DNA from: Ignavibacteriota bacterium
GTDB taxonomy: Bacteria > Bacteroidota > Ignavibacteria > UBA10030 > SZUA-254
Assembly: GCA_025358305.1 (NCBI GenBank)
Contig: JANYJZ010000035.1
Span: 62,001-126,000, forward strand
DNA: 64,000 nucleotides
Reading direction: 5' to 3'
Under the pieces are notes generated by a model. That model searched no databases. It saw only the letters and a list, made by a program, of their open reading frames with translations, and was not told where the DNA came from. Below, one piece after another: positions 16,910 through 26,245 of the stretch; position 1 is the stretch's first letter, and each line of letters begins with the position of its first letter. The position numbers and the translations under genes were made by a program.

Positions 16910-17878
16910 ATGACCTTACGTCAATGCCGCGGGAATACCGCGGTGCACTTTCTCGTGTGCGGTTTTCTTGTCCTGACGTTCGCGGGCCTCATGGAGGCTC
17001 AGACGAACACGCTCTTCCGGCCGCGCTCCCTTCAATCCGGGGCCCGCGCGCTTGGATTCGGCGATGCGTACATCGCGGACGACAACGACATCAATAGCAT
17101 GTACTGGAACCCCGCCGCACTCGTCTATCTTCAGCACACCTCGCTCGTCCTGAATCACACGCTCGACCGGGCGAGCAACATGATGAATGAAAGCTTCGCC
17201 ACGCCGCTCCTCATGCACAAAGGAGAGGTGTTCGCGATGGGAGTTATGCTCAATCATGTCGGCCGTCTCTCCGAGAGCTCGATCGCCAATCTCTCGGCCC
17301 TCCAGTACGGTTACGACGCAGCGTATGCCCGAGAGGTCGTTCCGACCTTCAGTCTCGGCGGCGCGATCAACGTGCGCTACGGCAGTGCGGGATCAGGCAA
17401 ATTGTGGGCGTTCTCCTCTTCGATCGGCATGTTCTACACGCCGGCGGCGGATATCCGGTACGGTGCGGTCTTGAGCGGTCTCGGGAACGGGATCCGGTAC
17501 ACCTACGACGGCTCTACGACGATCCTCACCTCCGAACACCTCGCGCGCGACCTCCAGATCGGCGCCTCGATGCAGTTCCCGTCCGCGGGCCAAAAGGCCA
17601 TCCTGACGCTTTCCATCGCGAACGAGAAAGTGTTCGGTGTCAAGGGGCTTCGCTATAAAGGCGGCGCGGAGTATGTGTTCCTCCAGATCGTGGCCCTTCG
17701 ACTTGGGTACGACGTCGATCCGGACTTCCAGGTGGCGACCTACGGCGTCGGCTTGCGTGCCGGGAAATGGCAGTTCGACTACGGCATGCTTCCAAGCCGT
17801 CTGACCGACAGAATATATCAATTTACGCTCGGATTCGACCTCTGGAGCACGGGCGAGATCGTCCGGACTGACCGCTAA
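16910..17878 (+). CDS. PorV/PorQ-family (UPF0164-like) outer-membrane beta-barrel protein
   Basis: 322 residues with an N-terminal signal peptide ending near MEAQT. The mature start SGARALGFGDAYIADDND followed by INSMYWNPAAL is the PorV/PorQ signature, and alternating amphipathic strands run to the C-terminus. PorV shuttles T9SS cargo to the attachment complex on the cell surface, and PorQ is also a T9SS component. Here it is embedded between the polysaccharide exporter and the WecA-like gene, and two T9SS-sorted proteins follow within 6 kb. That context suggests a link between cargo attachment and the surface glycan, by inference. FadL-like transport is the alternative. Confidence 0.75.
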   Translation: MTLRQCRGNTAVHFLVCGFLVLTFAGLMEAQTNTLFRPRSLQSGARALGFGDAYIADDNDINSMYWNPAALVYLQHTSLVLNHTLDRASNMMNESFATPLLMHKGEVFAMGVMLNHVGRLSESSIANLSALQYGYDAAYAREVVPTFSLGGAINVRYGSAGSGKLWAFSSSIGMFYTPAADIRYGAVLSGLGNGIRYTYDGSTTILTSEHLARDLQIGASMQFPSAGQKAILTLSIANEKVFGVKGLRYKGGAEYVFLQIVALRLGYDVDPDFQVATYGVGLRAGKWQFDYGMLPSRLTDRIYQFTLGFDLWSTGEIVRTDR

Positions 17879-17949
17879 ATGGTCGGATGCTCCGCAGTAC
17901 CGGGCATGATCTGCATCACAACTTTTTTTGGTGAATTGGGCTACTATAC

Positions 17950-18783
17950 ATGAGCAATTTGAGAACGACATCACCCGAAACCGAACCGCTCGCCGCAGCG
18001 CAAGGGGTGCTGATGGGGCAGATCCTCAACACCATCGCACGTGTGGCTGTAAGTGATCTGAGCGTCCGGATCGTCGGCGAGAACGGCACAGGCAAACAGT
18101 GGCTGGCGCGAGTGATCCACGCGATGAGTTCCCGAGCCGACCGGGAGTTCGTGCCGCTCGACTGCTCGACGATCGCGGCCGGGCAATTTCACCGACATGT
18201 CTTCGGCACCGAGACCGCCGGAGCGGCGGGCCGGGAAGTGCGCCCCGGAGTCCTGGAATCTGCGATCGGCGGAACGGTGTATTTCGACAAGTTCTCCGTG
18301 CTTCCGCTGGAGTCGTGGAAAGAGCTCGTTGTCGCGTTCGAGCGGCAGCACTTCCGCCGCGTCGGCGGCGTCGAGGATGTCTACTTCAACGTGCGGGCGA
18401 TCGAGGGCCTGAGCGTGCCGGTGGACGAGTCGCACTTGAGGACCGGCGCCGGCGGCTGGTCGTCCGTCCGACTGGGGCAAGTGGGCATCAACCTCCCTCC
18501 GTTGAGAGAGCGCCGGGAATCGATCCCGTACCTGGTCGGAGGGTTCATTACGGAATGCAACGCGAGCGGCCGATCGTCCATCGAAGGGATCACTCCCGAA
18601 GCGCTCGAGCTCTGCACACTGTTCGACTGGCCCGGGAACGTCCGGGAACTCCGTAGTGCGATCGAGAGTGCCGCGCTCGTCTGTCGTAAAGGCTGGATCG
18701 ACCGGGACCATGTGTCGCCGTACCTGAAGAATCGGTCCCTTGACGTCCCTGAAGCATTGTCGCAGGTCCAATTCGGTCTCTGA
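17950..18783 (+). CDS. degenerate sigma-54 activator-like AAA+ protein lacking GAFTGA and DNA-binding domain
   Basis: 277 residues. Walker A GENGTGKQWLARVIH is intact. The sigma-54 contact loop GAFTGA is replaced by TETAGAAGREVRPG. Walker B reads GGTVYFDKF instead of GGTLFLDEI, so the catalytic glutamate is lysine. The FRxDLYYRL arginine-finger segment is replaced by GGWSSVRLGQVGI. The LPPLRERRESIP and WPGNVREL segments are kept. There is no N-terminal receiver and no C-terminal Fis helix-turn-helix. It cannot be a normal activator. It may bind nucleotide and modulate a real activator by mixed assembly, or be a relic. Its place inside a sigma-54-promoted operon favours a regulatory role. Confidence 0.75.
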   Translation: MSNLRTTSPETEPLAAAQGVLMGQILNTIARVAVSDLSVRIVGENGTGKQWLARVIHAMSSRADREFVPLDCSTIAAGQFHRHVFGTETAGAAGREVRPGVLESAIGGTVYFDKFSVLPLESWKELVVAFERQHFRRVGGVEDVYFNVRAIEGLSVPVDESHLRTGAGGWSSVRLGQVGINLPPLRERRESIPYLVGGFITECNASGRSSIEGITPEALELCTLFDWPGNVRELRSAIESAALVCRKGWIDRDHVSPYLKNRSLDVPEALSQVQFGL

Positions 18784-18809
18784 CCGTCACCAATTCACGA
18801 GTACTCACC

Positions 18810-20750
18810 ATGAATACATTTGGAATGTCACTCGAGCAATATGCGCTGTTCCTGATCCCGCTCGCGTTGTCGCTCGGGATCACGCCGTTGGTGATCTCCT
18901 ACGCGAAGCGCATCGGTGCGATCGATCAGCCGAACGAACGGAAGGTCCATAAGAATCCCGTCCCGCGGCTCGGCGGCGTCGCGATCTACGTGAGCTTCTT
19001 CGTCACCCTCGCCATCGCGCTCTATCTCGATTCAGGAGCCGGGACGTTCGCCGGCATGACGCCGCACACGGGACTCATGCTCGTGATCTCGCTGACGATG
19101 GTGCTCCTCATCGGGATCTGGGACGATCTCTACCAGCTCTCTCCGGGCAAGAAGCTCATCGGCCAGGTCGTGGCTGGTACCGTCGTCTACTTCGCGGGTT
19201 TCAAGATCTCCGCCATCACCCATCCGTTCAGTCCCGACCTTCTCTCGCTCGGATACCTCGACTACCCTGCGACGCTCCTCTGGGTGGTCGGGATCACCAA
19301 TGCGATCAATCTCATCGACGGCCTCGACGGCCTTGCCGGAGGCGTGGCCGTGATCGTCTCTTTGACGATGTTCGCCATCGCGTCTTTGAAAGGCGATGTC
19401 ACCACCGCGATGATGGCGCTCATGCTCGCCGGTTCGATCCTCGGATTCCTGCGCTACAACTTCAACGGTGCGAGGATCTTCCTCGGCGACTCGGGGAGCC
19501 TCTTCATCGGCTTTCTCCTGGCGATCCTCTCGATCAGGAGCTCCACGAAGGGGTCGACCGCATTCTCCATCATGGTGCCGATGCTCGCGCTCGGCCTGCC
19601 GATCATGGATACGCTCCTGTCGATGACCCGCCGCCTCCTCCGGTCGATCGTTCCCCAGGAGAAGCAGAGCCAGACGATCTTTGGGCGGCTCGTCGGAATG
19701 TTCCTCCCCGACCGGGGGCACATCCACCACCGGCTCATCGACCGCGGATTGTCGCACCGCAACGTCGTGCTCCTGCTCTACATGGTCTCCTGCGCGTTCG
19801 GTCTCGGCGCGTTCGCCGTCACCATCACGAACAATTTCGGCGCGTCGCTCATCCTGGTGACGGTGGCGATCGCGACCTTCATCGGTGTCAGCCAGCTGCG
19901 CTACAAGGAGATGGCGGTCCTTCGCAACGGCACGCTCCTCCCGATGTACGAGTGGCCCCTGATGAACAGCACGCTCTTCCACGGCTTCCTCGACGTCGCG
20001 TTCATCGTCGCGGCCTTCCTGCTCTCCTTGACGCTGAGCGACCACCCGACGCATCTTGACGCTGTCCAGCGCCCGTTCTATGTCACGCTCTCGCTCATCT
20101 GCGGCGTCCAGCTTCTCGTGTTCTATCTCGTGGGGATGTATAAGTCGACCTTCCGGCAAATGGGGATCGGCGACCTCCTGAAGCTCCTCAAGACGGTCAC
20201 CATCGCGGTGTTCGCGACGTTCGTCCTCCTCGAGGTCGTGCCGAACGAATTTCGGCCGATCAGCCTTGTCCTGGTGGCGCTCGATTTCTACTTCCTCCTC
20301 TCCTTCGTCGTGGGAGCGCGCGTCTCCTACCTCGTGCTCCACTACTTCTCCCGCAACGAACAATTGCGCGACGGAAAGCGCATCCTCGTCTACGGCGCCG
20401 ACGCAAAGGGCCTCATGATGGTGCAGCAGATCCTCCAGGAGAACGCGCGGATGTTCAATCCGGTGGGGTTCCTCGACGACGACCCACAGCTCGAAGGGAA
20501 GAAGATGAACGGCTATCCGATCTACGGAGGCCATTGGAAGCTTGCCCGGCTCCTCAATACGCTGAAGATCGACGAGATCCATATCGCCAGCGAGGATGTG
20601 AAGCCCGAGGCGCTCCGGAGGCTCATGTCGATCTCCCGGGAGAAGGGCGTCATCGTGCGCTCGCTGAAGCTTCAGTTGGAGGAGGTCGAGCAGGTCCACG
20701 ATACGCGCATCCTCCCGCTCCGGGAGCAGTTCGCCGCTGCCGGAAAGTAA
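18810..20750 (+). CDS. WecA/MraY-like glycosyl-1-phosphate transferase fused to FlaA1/CapD-type N-terminal region
   Basis: 646 residues. Residues 1-about 370 are a polyprenol-phosphate hexose-1-phosphate transferase: DQPNERKVHKNPVPRLGG, GIWDDLYQLSP, NAINLIDGLDGLAGG, FNGARIFLGDSGSL and PDRGHIHHRLIDRG hold the catalytic aspartates and the HIHH loop. Residues about 385-646 add four more membrane helices and a Rossmann-like domain (RILVYGADAKGLMMVQQIL, PVGFLDDDPQLEGKKMNGYPI), as in the N-terminal half of FlaA1/CapD-type proteins, but without the epimerase domain. It should start repeat-unit synthesis on undecaprenyl phosphate. The role of the fused half is unknown. Confidence 0.85.
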   Translation: MNTFGMSLEQYALFLIPLALSLGITPLVISYAKRIGAIDQPNERKVHKNPVPRLGGVAIYVSFFVTLAIALYLDSGAGTFAGMTPHTGLMLVISLTMVLLIGIWDDLYQLSPGKKLIGQVVAGTVVYFAGFKISAITHPFSPDLLSLGYLDYPATLLWVVGITNAINLIDGLDGLAGGVAVIVSLTMFAIASLKGDVTTAMMALMLAGSILGFLRYNFNGARIFLGDSGSLFIGFLLAILSIRSSTKGSTAFSIMVPMLALGLPIMDTLLSMTRRLLRSIVPQEKQSQTIFGRLVGMFLPDRGHIHHRLIDRGLSHRNVVLLLYMVSCAFGLGAFAVTITNNFGASLILVTVAIATFIGVSQLRYKEMAVLRNGTLLPMYEWPLMNSTLFHGFLDVAFIVAAFLLSLTLSDHPTHLDAVQRPFYVTLSLICGVQLLVFYLVGMYKSTFRQMGIGDLLKLLKTVTIAVFATFVLLEVVPNEFRPISLVLVALDFYFLLSFVVGARVSYLVLHYFSRNEQLRDGKRILVYGADAKGLMMVQQILQENARMFNPVGFLDDDPQLEGKKMNGYPIYGGHWKLARLLNTLKIDEIHIASEDVKPEALRRLMSISREKGVIVRSLKLQLEEVEQVHDTRILPLREQFAAAGK

Positions 20751-20790
20751 GACCCGAGGTCGGTTGCTTCGATCCTGACTGACCGCGCCC

Positions 20791-20807
20791 GGGCGCTCGA
20801 AGCGCCC
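20791..20807 (+). terminator. GC-rich hairpin between WecA-like and acyltransferase genes
   Basis: GGGCGCT-CGA-AGCGCCC is a perfect 7-bp stem with a 3-base loop, followed by TTCCACTTCTTT, a broken T-tract. It may be a weak or partial terminator lowering expression of the acyltransferase. Confidence 0.35.
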
Positions 20808-20830
20808 TTCCACTTCTTTGTGACGAGACC

Positions 20831-22135
20831 ATGCCAGCCCCTGCATTTCTGAGCCGGCTCCAGCGGGTCACCTCCTCGGGGAAGTTCATCTCCGAGATCG
20901 ACGGACTCCGCTTCATCTCGATCGCCACGGTCCTCCTGTTCCACATCAACCAGCACCCGTTCTTCTACCAACTCGGCCATCGCGTCAGTGCGGGGGAGCG
21001 GGTCGTCGTTCAGACTCTTCTCGGGCAGGGATTTCACGGCGTCGAGCTCTTCTTCGTCATTAGCGGGTTCATTCTCTCACTCCCGTTTGCCTCCCACTTT
21101 CTCAATGGCAAGCCGAACGTCCGGCTCGGCGAGTACTATCTCCGGCGCTTGACGCGGCTGGAGCCGCCGTATATCCTCTGCCTGATCGTCCTGTTCGCCC
21201 TCGCGGTCGTGGTGAAGGGAGCCGACAGCGGCGCCCTTTTTCCCCATCTCCTGGCAAGTCTCGGATACCTCCATAATGTCATGTACGGACACGAGAGCCT
21301 GGTCAACGGGGTGGCGTGGTCGCTCGAGATCGAGATACAATTCTATCTCCTCGTCCCGGTGCTGACGATGATCTTCGCCGTCCGAAATACTTTGATCCGC
21401 CGTTCGATCATCGTCGGAGTGGGCGCGCTCGCGATGGCGTTCCAGTGGTTCGTGGTCGGGTCGTACCCCGTGCTTTCCCTTACCCTGCTGAACTACCTCC
21501 AGTGCTTCATGATCGGATTTCTCCTTGCCGACGTCTTCCTCGTTGAATGGAGGGGGCAGCCGGTCCGGAGCGCACGCTGGGACATCGTGAGCCTTCTCGG
21601 ATGGCCGCTTCTCCTGGTCAATTGTAACCTCCCGGAGGAGTCCCGCTCGGTCCTCGCGATCCCGCAGGGAGCCTTCCTCCACGCGCTCCTTTTTCCACCC
21701 CTGACCTTCGCGCTCTACTGCGCGGCGTTCCGGGGGAAGTATACGAACCGATTCGTCACCAGCCCATGGATCGTCACCGTGGGCGGGATGTGCTACACCA
21801 TCTATCTGTTCCATAACTTCATCATCGGCGGGGCGATGCGGATCACGACGCGCCTCCTCCCGGAGGGATCGTACGCTGTGACATTCCTCCTCCACAGCGT
21901 CGTGATCATCCCTGCCATCCTTGCTTTCTGCACGATGTACTATCTCCTCATTGAACGCCCCTGTATGGATAAGAGGTGGCCCCAGAAGTTCGCGTCAAAG
22001 CTCGCCCTTTTTGCCGTACCCCGACATGCCCCCCAGGCCGCGGTGCTGCGTCAGCCGGTCGTGCCGGGCACGAGCGTCTCCAGGCGCCGGCGGATGAGCT
22101 CCCGATTCTTCCCACGGAAGGGCCCTCTTCTGTAG
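20831..22135 (+). CDS. acyltransferase 3 (OafA/YrhL-like) membrane O-acyltransferase
   Basis: 434 residues, 10 or so hydrophobic segments. EIDGLRFISIATVLLFH carries the family R-x(n)-H pair, and GVELFFVISGFILSL is the second conserved segment. A basic cytoplasmic tail of about 40 residues (RRRRMSSRFF) ends the protein. These enzymes O-acetylate exported glycans or LPS using cytoplasmic acetyl-CoA. It is the last gene of the plus-strand half of the polysaccharide locus, 80 bases after the WecA-like gene. The acceptor is presumably the local polysaccharide. Confidence 0.85.
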   Translation: MPAPAFLSRLQRVTSSGKFISEIDGLRFISIATVLLFHINQHPFFYQLGHRVSAGERVVVQTLLGQGFHGVELFFVISGFILSLPFASHFLNGKPNVRLGEYYLRRLTRLEPPYILCLIVLFALAVVVKGADSGALFPHLLASLGYLHNVMYGHESLVNGVAWSLEIEIQFYLLVPVLTMIFAVRNTLIRRSIIVGVGALAMAFQWFVVGSYPVLSLTLLNYLQCFMIGFLLADVFLVEWRGQPVRSARWDIVSLLGWPLLLVNCNLPEESRSVLAIPQGAFLHALLFPPLTFALYCAAFRGKYTNRFVTSPWIVTVGGMCYTIYLFHNFIIGGAMRITTRLLPEGSYAVTFLLHSVVIIPAILAFCTMYYLLIERPCMDKRWPQKFASKLALFAVPRHAPQAAVLRQPVVPGTSVSRRRRMSSRFFPRKGPLL

Positions 22136-22492
22136 CCATTCGGCCACTGCCGTTCCAGGACGCTTCTCCACCTTTCACCCCTCACGTTGTACACTCAATT
22201 CTCCCCCTGCCGCCCCACGCTCACCACCATCGCGCTACGCCCCCCTTGCGAACCAGGACTTTGTGATCTGACATCGACGGTGTTCGGCCGAAAAGCGCCG
22301 ATCAAGTGTTTCCCGTCACGCTAAAATAATTCGATGGTGCGACTTTTTGAAGATCCGGTGATGCATATCACATGATTGTTGGTTCCTCTTGATCGCGTTC
22401 GTATCCTGTGTCCGAACGGGTAAATCGAGCAGACAGATGTACTCGCAGTGCGTGCTCGGATTCATGAAAAGCGACAATCGAAGGAGCAGACA
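22136..22492 (+). other. intergenic region upstream of first GH18 gene (357 bp)
   Basis: I see no gene here. The last 170 bases are more AT-rich than the surroundings and should hold the promoter of the GH18 gene, but no convincing sigma-70 or sigma-54 element can be picked. Confidence 0.5.
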
Positions 22493-25400
22493 ATGATGAA
22501 CAAGTTGATGATGAGTGCGGTCCTGATCATGATCACGTCGGCAGCCCTCTACGGCCAAGCGTCCTCCAGTCTCTGGGTGACGGCGTATTACCAGGATTAC
22601 GGCGTATGCGCCATGCCGCCTGCCCAGGTGGACTTTTCCGCGCTGACGCATATAATCTACTTTCATACGGACGTTGACGTCAACGTCGCCCCGTACTTCC
22701 TTCCCGTCGTCAGCGCTGCCGAATCCACACGGATCGAGTGGAGCAACTCGTCGCAAGGTTGCGCCCGGACAAGCGGCGAATCGTACCAGGCGGAACTCCT
22801 TCGGCGAGGCCACGCCGCGAACGTAAAGGTCCTTCTCTGCGTCGGCGGCATCTACGGCGCGGGCGCGACCAGGATGGGGCAGATCGCCTCCGATTCCGTG
22901 AAGACCCAAACCTGGGCGAACTCCCTCATCGCCTACCTCATTCGGAAGGGATTTGACGGCATCGATCTCGATTGGGAGTTCCCGCAGAACCAGACCGACT
23001 ACATGCGTATGCTCCGGATCCTCCGGCGCGGCCTCGACAGCATGCCCGCGCGGGGCGTGTTCACCGCAGCCGTCTACGGAGACGCGAACAGCTCCGCCTA
23101 CGACTACCCGAATCTCAAGTACTACCTCGACCAGGTCAACTGCATGACCTACGATATGTGGAACAACCAAAACACCGTGTGGCTGAACTCCCCCCTGGGC
23201 AAAGCAGCCGGTAGCCCGAGCGCCTGGCGGACGTGGAGAGCGTCCTCCGCGCTCTCCTGGGCGAAGAAGGGCGTTCCGAAGAACATCCTTGCGAACGGCA
23301 TCCCGTTCTATTCCTGGAAATTCACCGGCGTGACTGCCCTCGGTCAGCCGCTCGCGGGATACAACTACGGCGAATTCTCCGACGCTGCGAACGCCCTCGC
23401 CGGCGGCGGGACCTACCACTGGGATGATTCGGCGAAGGCGCCATGGGTCACCATTACCAATGGCGGCGTGAACACCCTCATCACATACGACGACACGAAT
23501 TCCGTGAAGTACAAGGTCCAGCGGACCAAGGACGACGGGATCGGCGGCGTCATGATCTACGGGCTCTGGGACGGCTGGCTCTCCAGCGCGCCGGCAGGCA
23601 AAAAGGATGCGCTCCTCCAGGCGGTAAAGTCCGCCAATGGCGGAACGTTCGTTCCGCCTCCGACGACGGCGGCCCCGACATTGAATTCCCCCGCTGACGG
23701 CGCGACGGGCGCCGCGACCTCGACGACGTTCAACTGGAATGTCGCCTCCGGCGTCACCTCGAGCGAGATACAGATCTCGACGAACTCGGCCTTTTCCGCC
23801 ATCGCCGTCGACCAAGGGGCGATCGTAGGGACGAGTTATCTTGCCGGCAGCCTGAGCAACGCAACGACATACTTCTGGCGCGTCAACGCCACGAGCTCCA
23901 ACGGAACGAGCGCGTGGTCGGCCGTCCGAAGTCTCACGACGATCGCCGGAGCGCCGAGCGCTCCTGCGGCCCCGTCGCTCCTGTCGCCCGCCCAGGGTGC
24001 GCTGAATATCGTCCTGAGTCCCGATCTCCGGTGGAGGACCGCCCCGAGCGCCACGACGTACCGGCTGCAGCTCGCGACGAGTTCCTCGTTCTCCGCGCCC
24101 GTTGTGGACCAGAGCAGTATCACCGATACGCTGCTCCACGTGACCAATCTGAGCTATAGCACGGTGTACTATTGGCGCGTCGTTGCGAGCAACGCGATCG
24201 GCACCGGAGCGTGGTCCGCGGCGTCGGATTTCACAACCGCGGACAGCGTCATCGTTTCGACCAGCGTGAAGGTCTTCCAGGATACCATTGGCACCGCGTG
24301 GCGCGACAACTCATGGAACGCGACGGTCACGTACGGCAGCACGGAACGCGTCTACGAAGGAACAAAGTCGATCCGGGTCGACCAGAACGCCTGGGGCGGC
24401 CTGAGCATGCACAACGGTCCGTGGGGCTCCCCGGTCAACATGAATCCGGCGGACTATGCCCGAGTCGAGTTCGCGGTCAATGGAGGGGCCACCGGCGCGC
24501 AGATCAGCGTCCTTCTCGCAAATGATGCGTCGGAGACGTTCCCCACCGTCAGCTACGGCACGGTACCGGCGAACCAGTGGGCGTATATCTCGCTGCCCAT
24601 GAACCAGCTCGATCCCAGCGGCCACATGATCAACCGGGTCGGCATCCTCGAGGTCGCAGGGACCACGAAGACGTACTTCGTCGACGACATCCGGCTCATC
24701 GGCAACGGACAGGTGTCGACACTTTTGGCGGCCGCGCTGGTGTCGCCGGCGAACGCCGCGGTCAATCAGATCGCCGCCGCTCCGCTCCGGTGGAATGCGT
24801 CGGCCGGCGCGACTTCGTACCGGCTCCAGGTCTCGACGAGCGCAACGTTCGCATCGCTCCAGATCTATCAGAGTGCTCTGACGGACACGACCTTCACGCC
24901 GAGCACTCTCAGCGACAATACGACCTACTACTGGCGCGTGAGCGCCTCGGATGCGTCCGGGACAAGCCCCTGGTCGTCCGTTTGGAGCTTCACTACCCAG
25001 GTTTCGCCGGTCGTCGCTCCTGCGCCTCCGCCGCTCGGGTTCCCCGCCGGAGGAGCGTCCAACGTCTCAACGACGACCTCTCTGCAATGGAACCGCGTCG
25101 CTTCGGCGAGTTCGTACCACGTGCAGGTCTCTGGTGATTCGTCCTACGGATCGTTCTTCCTCGATCAGAACGGGGTCACCGATACGACGCTCGCTGTGAC
25201 GGGTCTGGCGAACAGCACGACATACTACTGGCGGGTGGACGCGACGAACACGGCCGGGACAAGTCCCTGGTCCGCGACCCGAAGCCTCACCACGAAGGCC
25301 TCAGGCCTTGCGTTCGCGGCCAGTCCGTCGTCGATGAACTTCGGCAAGGTCGGCATCGGACAGTGGAAGAAGGACTCGCTCACGATCACCAACCAGGGAA

Positions 25401-26245
25401 GCGTGTCGTTGACGGTCACGCAGGTCCAAGCTACGCTGCCCCAGTACAACGTGATCTCGAATGTCGGCGCGCTCGCCCCCGGGAACAGCGCCAAGGTCTT
25501 CATCACCTTTGCGCCAAGCCAGCGCATCACGTACGACGACAAGATCGCCATCGTCATCAACTCGGGGAACTCATCGGACACCGTCTTCGTCACGGGCAAG
25601 GGTGTCAATCCCGCGCACTTGCGCCACGGTTCGGCGAACGTCAACCTTGGCAACGTGCCGACGGAGGTCTTGACTTCCGACACGGTCATGGTGTACAATG
25701 ACGGCGAGCTCGACCTCAACATCGCGAACATTCAGTCGACGAACGCGGTGTTCAATATCTCGCCGCTCCAGGCAGTCATCGCCCCCGCGGACAGCATGCG
25801 GTTCATCATCACCGCGCACCCGACCACCTCTGGCATGCAGGACGGCTACTTCTTCTTCGACAATAATGGTGTCGGGACCCCCGATACGCTCCACGTCCAG
25901 ATCGACAACGCGACGGGGATCGGGGATCCTCCGGCCACGCCGTCAGCGTTCCTCCTCCGCCAGAACTATCCGAACCCGTTCAACCCGTCGACGACGATCT
26001 CGTTCGATCTCGCGACGCCGGCCGTGGTCTTCCTGAAGATCTATAACTCCCTCGGCCAGGAGGTGGCGACGCTCTACGACGGCCAGCAGTTGGACGCCGG
26101 CACGAAAACGGCCGTCTTCCACGCGGATGCGCTCCCCTCGGGTATCTACTATTACGGTCTGAGAGCTCAGGGCGTCGATCTTGCCGGGATCCTCAAGCAT
26201 GACGTCTCGATCGCGCAGATGAAAAAAATGATCCTCATCAAATAG
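22493..26245 (+). CDS. secreted GH18 chitinase-like protein with FN3 repeats and T9SS sorting domain
   Basis: 1250 residues from ATG 22493, with AAGGAG 6 bases upstream; the earlier in-frame start at 22448 has no such site. Signal peptide about 1-22 (LIMITSAALYGQA). GH18 domain about 23-385 with D155-G-I-D158-L-D160-W-E162, the complete DxxDxDxE catalytic motif. Two FN3-like repeats (about 395-590), a carbohydrate-binding-like beta-sandwich (about 595-705), two more FN3 repeats, an ASPM/Hydin-type Ig domain (NFGKVGIGQWKKDSLTITNQ) and a C-terminal T9SS type A domain starting QNYPNPFNPSTTISF. It should be exported by T9SS and act on chitin-like polymers at the cell surface. The 26624 gene is a tandem paralogue. 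Confidence 0.9.
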   Translation: MMNKLMMSAVLIMITSAALYGQASSSLWVTAYYQDYGVCAMPPAQVDFSALTHIIYFHTDVDVNVAPYFLPVVSAAESTRIEWSNSSQGCARTSGESYQAELLRRGHAANVKVLLCVGGIYGAGATRMGQIASDSVKTQTWANSLIAYLIRKGFDGIDLDWEFPQNQTDYMRMLRILRRGLDSMPARGVFTAAVYGDANSSAYDYPNLKYYLDQVNCMTYDMWNNQNTVWLNSPLGKAAGSPSAWRTWRASSALSWAKKGVPKNILANGIPFYSWKFTGVTALGQPLAGYNYGEFSDAANALAGGGTYHWDDSAKAPWVTITNGGVNTLITYDDTNSVKYKVQRTKDDGIGGVMIYGLWDGWLSSAPAGKKDALLQAVKSANGGTFVPPPTTAAPTLNSPADGATGAATSTTFNWNVASGVTSSEIQISTNSAFSAIAVDQGAIVGTSYLAGSLSNATTYFWRVNATSSNGTSAWSAVRSLTTIAGAPSAPAAPSLLSPAQGALNIVLSPDLRWRTAPSATTYRLQLATSSSFSAPVVDQSSITDTLLHVTNLSYSTVYYWRVVASNAIGTGAWSAASDFTTADSVIVSTSVKVFQDTIGTAWRDNSWNATVTYGSTERVYEGTKSIRVDQNAWGGLSMHNGPWGSPVNMNPADYARVEFAVNGGATGAQISVLLANDASETFPTVSYGTVPANQWAYISLPMNQLDPSGHMINRVGILEVAGTTKTYFVDDIRLIGNGQVSTLLAAALVSPANAAVNQIAAAPLRWNASAGATSYRLQVSTSATFASLQIYQSALTDTTFTPSTLSDNTTYYWRVSASDASGTSPWSSVWSFTTQVSPVVAPAPPPLGFPAGGASNVSTTTSLQWNRVASASSYHVQVSGDSSYGSFFLDQNGVTDTTLAVTGLANSTTYYWRVDATNTAGTSPWSATRSLTTKASGLAFAASPSSMNFGKVGIGQWKKDSLTITNQGSVSLTVTQVQATLPQYNVISNVGALAPGNSAKVFITFAPSQRITYDDKIAIVINSGNSSDTVFVTGKGVNPAHLRHGSANVNLGNVPTEVLTSDTVMVYNDGELDLNIANIQSTNAVFNISPLQAVIAPADSMRFIITAHPTTSGMQDGYFFFDNNGVGTPDTLHVQIDNATGIGDPPATPSAFLLRQNYPNPFNPSTTISFDLATPAVVFLKIYNSLGQEVATLYDGQQLDAGTKTAVFHADALPSGIYYYGLRAQGVDLAGILKHDVSIAQMKKMILIK

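Noticed and set aside
19032-20846. 604-codon minus-strand open frame
   Set aside because: Antisense shadow of the WecA-like gene; composition is Glu/Arg/His-rich with no domain.
22316-24139. 607-codon minus-strand open frame
   Set aside because: Antisense to the first GH18 gene, which has signal peptide, catalytic motif and sorting domain.
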